Source: an uncultured Clostridia bacterium | Lineage (GTDB): Bacteria; Bacillota; Clostridia; Oscillospirales; Oscillospiraceae | DNA: 5,305 nt | Direction of reading: 5' to 3' | NCBI GenBank assembly: GCA_947167725.1 | Contig: CAMVJF010000133.1 | Span: 1 to 5,305 of the forward strand | In this document: one piece after another, positions 4,901 through 5,305 of the stretch | Layout: each line of letters begins with the position of its first letter | Position numbering within the stretch: the first letter of the stretch is position 1 | The notes under the pieces: model-generated | Seen by the model: only the letters and a program-made list of their open reading frames with translations | Databases searched by the model: none | What the model was told of the DNA's origin: nothing | Translations under genes and position numbers: made by a program

Positions 4901-5182
4901 ATGCAGATACTTGAAGACCTTTATGTCGGAGACGTCCGCCCCAGCGAGCGGTACTTTCAGAAGAACAGCCAGTACGCCGAAGCACTGGATGAACTGGTAA
5001 AGGTGGGAGACATGCTGACGGACAAACTCAATGAGGAAGAGAAGGAACTCTTTGAGAACTTCATGGACGCCCAGCGGGAGGTCACCGTCCTCACGGATTG
5101 TGAGACCTTTTGCTTCGCGTTCAAGCTCGGCGCGAAGATCATGATGGACGTTCTCACGGACGGGCCGATGAAGGAAATCTAA
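4901..5182 (+). CDS. Small DUF6809-like hypothetical protein
   Basis: A 93-residue acidic, helical, soluble protein without membrane segments or known catalytic motifs. The pattern LEDLYVGDVRPSERYF near the N-terminus, a central LNEEEKELFENFMDAQREV and the C-terminal F.F.FKLGAKIMMDVL fit, as I recall, the family named DUF6809, small proteins common in Clostridia and often near mobile-element genes. No function is known to me. The start at ATG 4901 is supported by GAGGGGG (4887-4893) 7 nt upstream, overlapping the stop of the TnpV gene; the 12-nt gap suggests co-transcription. The gene ends just before a clear terminator. Confidence 0.7.
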   Translation: MQILEDLYVGDVRPSERYFQKNSQYAEALDELVKVGDMLTDKLNEEEKELFENFMDAQREVTVLTDCETFCFAFKLGAKIMMDVLTDGPMKEI

Positions 5183-5197
5183 TCCAATACCAAGCGA

Positions 5198-5244
5198 AGG
5201 CACCTGGGAGCCGCGATCAGCGGTTTCCCAGGTGTCTGTCTTTA
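5198..5244 (+). terminator. Intrinsic terminator after the TnpV/DUF6809-like pair
   Basis: A 9-bp stem, CACCTGGGA 5201-5209 with TCCCAGGTG 5226-5234, is extended outward by AGG/TCT (one G-U pair) and inward by CCGC 5211-5214 with GCGG 5220-5223 around the loop GATCA. It is followed by GTCTTTAT. It lies 15 nt after the stop codon and closes the two-gene unit. The minus strand also has a moderate T-containing tail, so it could serve a convergent gene. Confidence 0.75.
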
Positions 5245-5253
5245 TAGGGCCCC

Positions 5254-5266
5254 TGCCGAATCGGCA
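5254..5266. repeat. 13-bp dyad
   Basis: TGCCGA-A-TCGGCA is a perfect 6-bp inverted repeat around a single base. It could be a protein-binding site or chance. Nothing else recognisable is seen between the terminator and the window end. Confidence 0.3.
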
Positions 5267-5305
5267 TTCTTTACTGCCTCTAGGCGCCGGAAGAACATAT
5301 CCCGT

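Noticed and set aside
4454..5203. 249-codon minus-strand frame across the TnpV and DUF6809-like genes
   Set aside because: It is antisense to two recognised genes with good ribosome binding sites and runs through their intergenic junction.

Overview
The window looks like chromosomal DNA from a fairly GC-rich, anaerobic, gut-type Clostridia (Oscillospiraceae/Ruminococcaceae-like). This rests on strong AGGAGG-type ribosome binding sites, Firmicutes-style protein families, a TnpV-type mobile-element gene and compact hairpin-rich intergenic spacers. The taxonomic call is an inference from style, not from a marker gene. All convincing genes lie on the + strand.

Left (1-1219): a two-gene unit made of the C-terminal part of a probable TetR/AcrR-type regulator, cut by the window edge, and 13 nt later a metallo-beta-lactamase-fold hydrolase of the N-acyl-homoserine-lactonase-like group. 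The hydrolase carries an HxDxDH metal motif instead of HxHxDH. A 391-nt spacer (1220-1610) has no credible gene. It holds a perfect 17-bp terminator hairpin, a second perfect 15-bp hairpin with a short GGTA-containing loop, and two adjacent inverted repeats over a weak candidate promoter.

Centre (1611-4225): a tightly packed three-gene ABC-2 exporter operon. It encodes an ATPase of the COG4586 type followed by two different permeases of the ABC2_membrane_6 (COG4587 and COG3694) type. The first junction overlaps by 17 nt and the second has a 1-nt gap, so the three proteins are very probably one translationally coupled complex: an ATPase dimer driving a heterodimeric membrane channel. The substrate is not readable from sequence.

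Right (4226-5305): after two more hairpins, one sharing its apical core with the hairpin at 1432-1466, there is a 23-nt segment that on the minus strand reads exactly like the last 23 nt of a tRNA (T-loop, 3' T-stem strand, 3' acceptor strand, discriminator, CCA), with no tRNA body behind it. It is followed by an AT-rich stretch with a 21-bp-spaced direct repeat and then a TnpV-like gene plus a small DUF6809-like gene, ended by a good terminator. The simplest reading is that the chromosome ends near 4367 and an integrated element, or the remnant of one, begins there and continues beyond the window. This is the most interesting part of the window, but it stays a hypothesis until the other end is seen.
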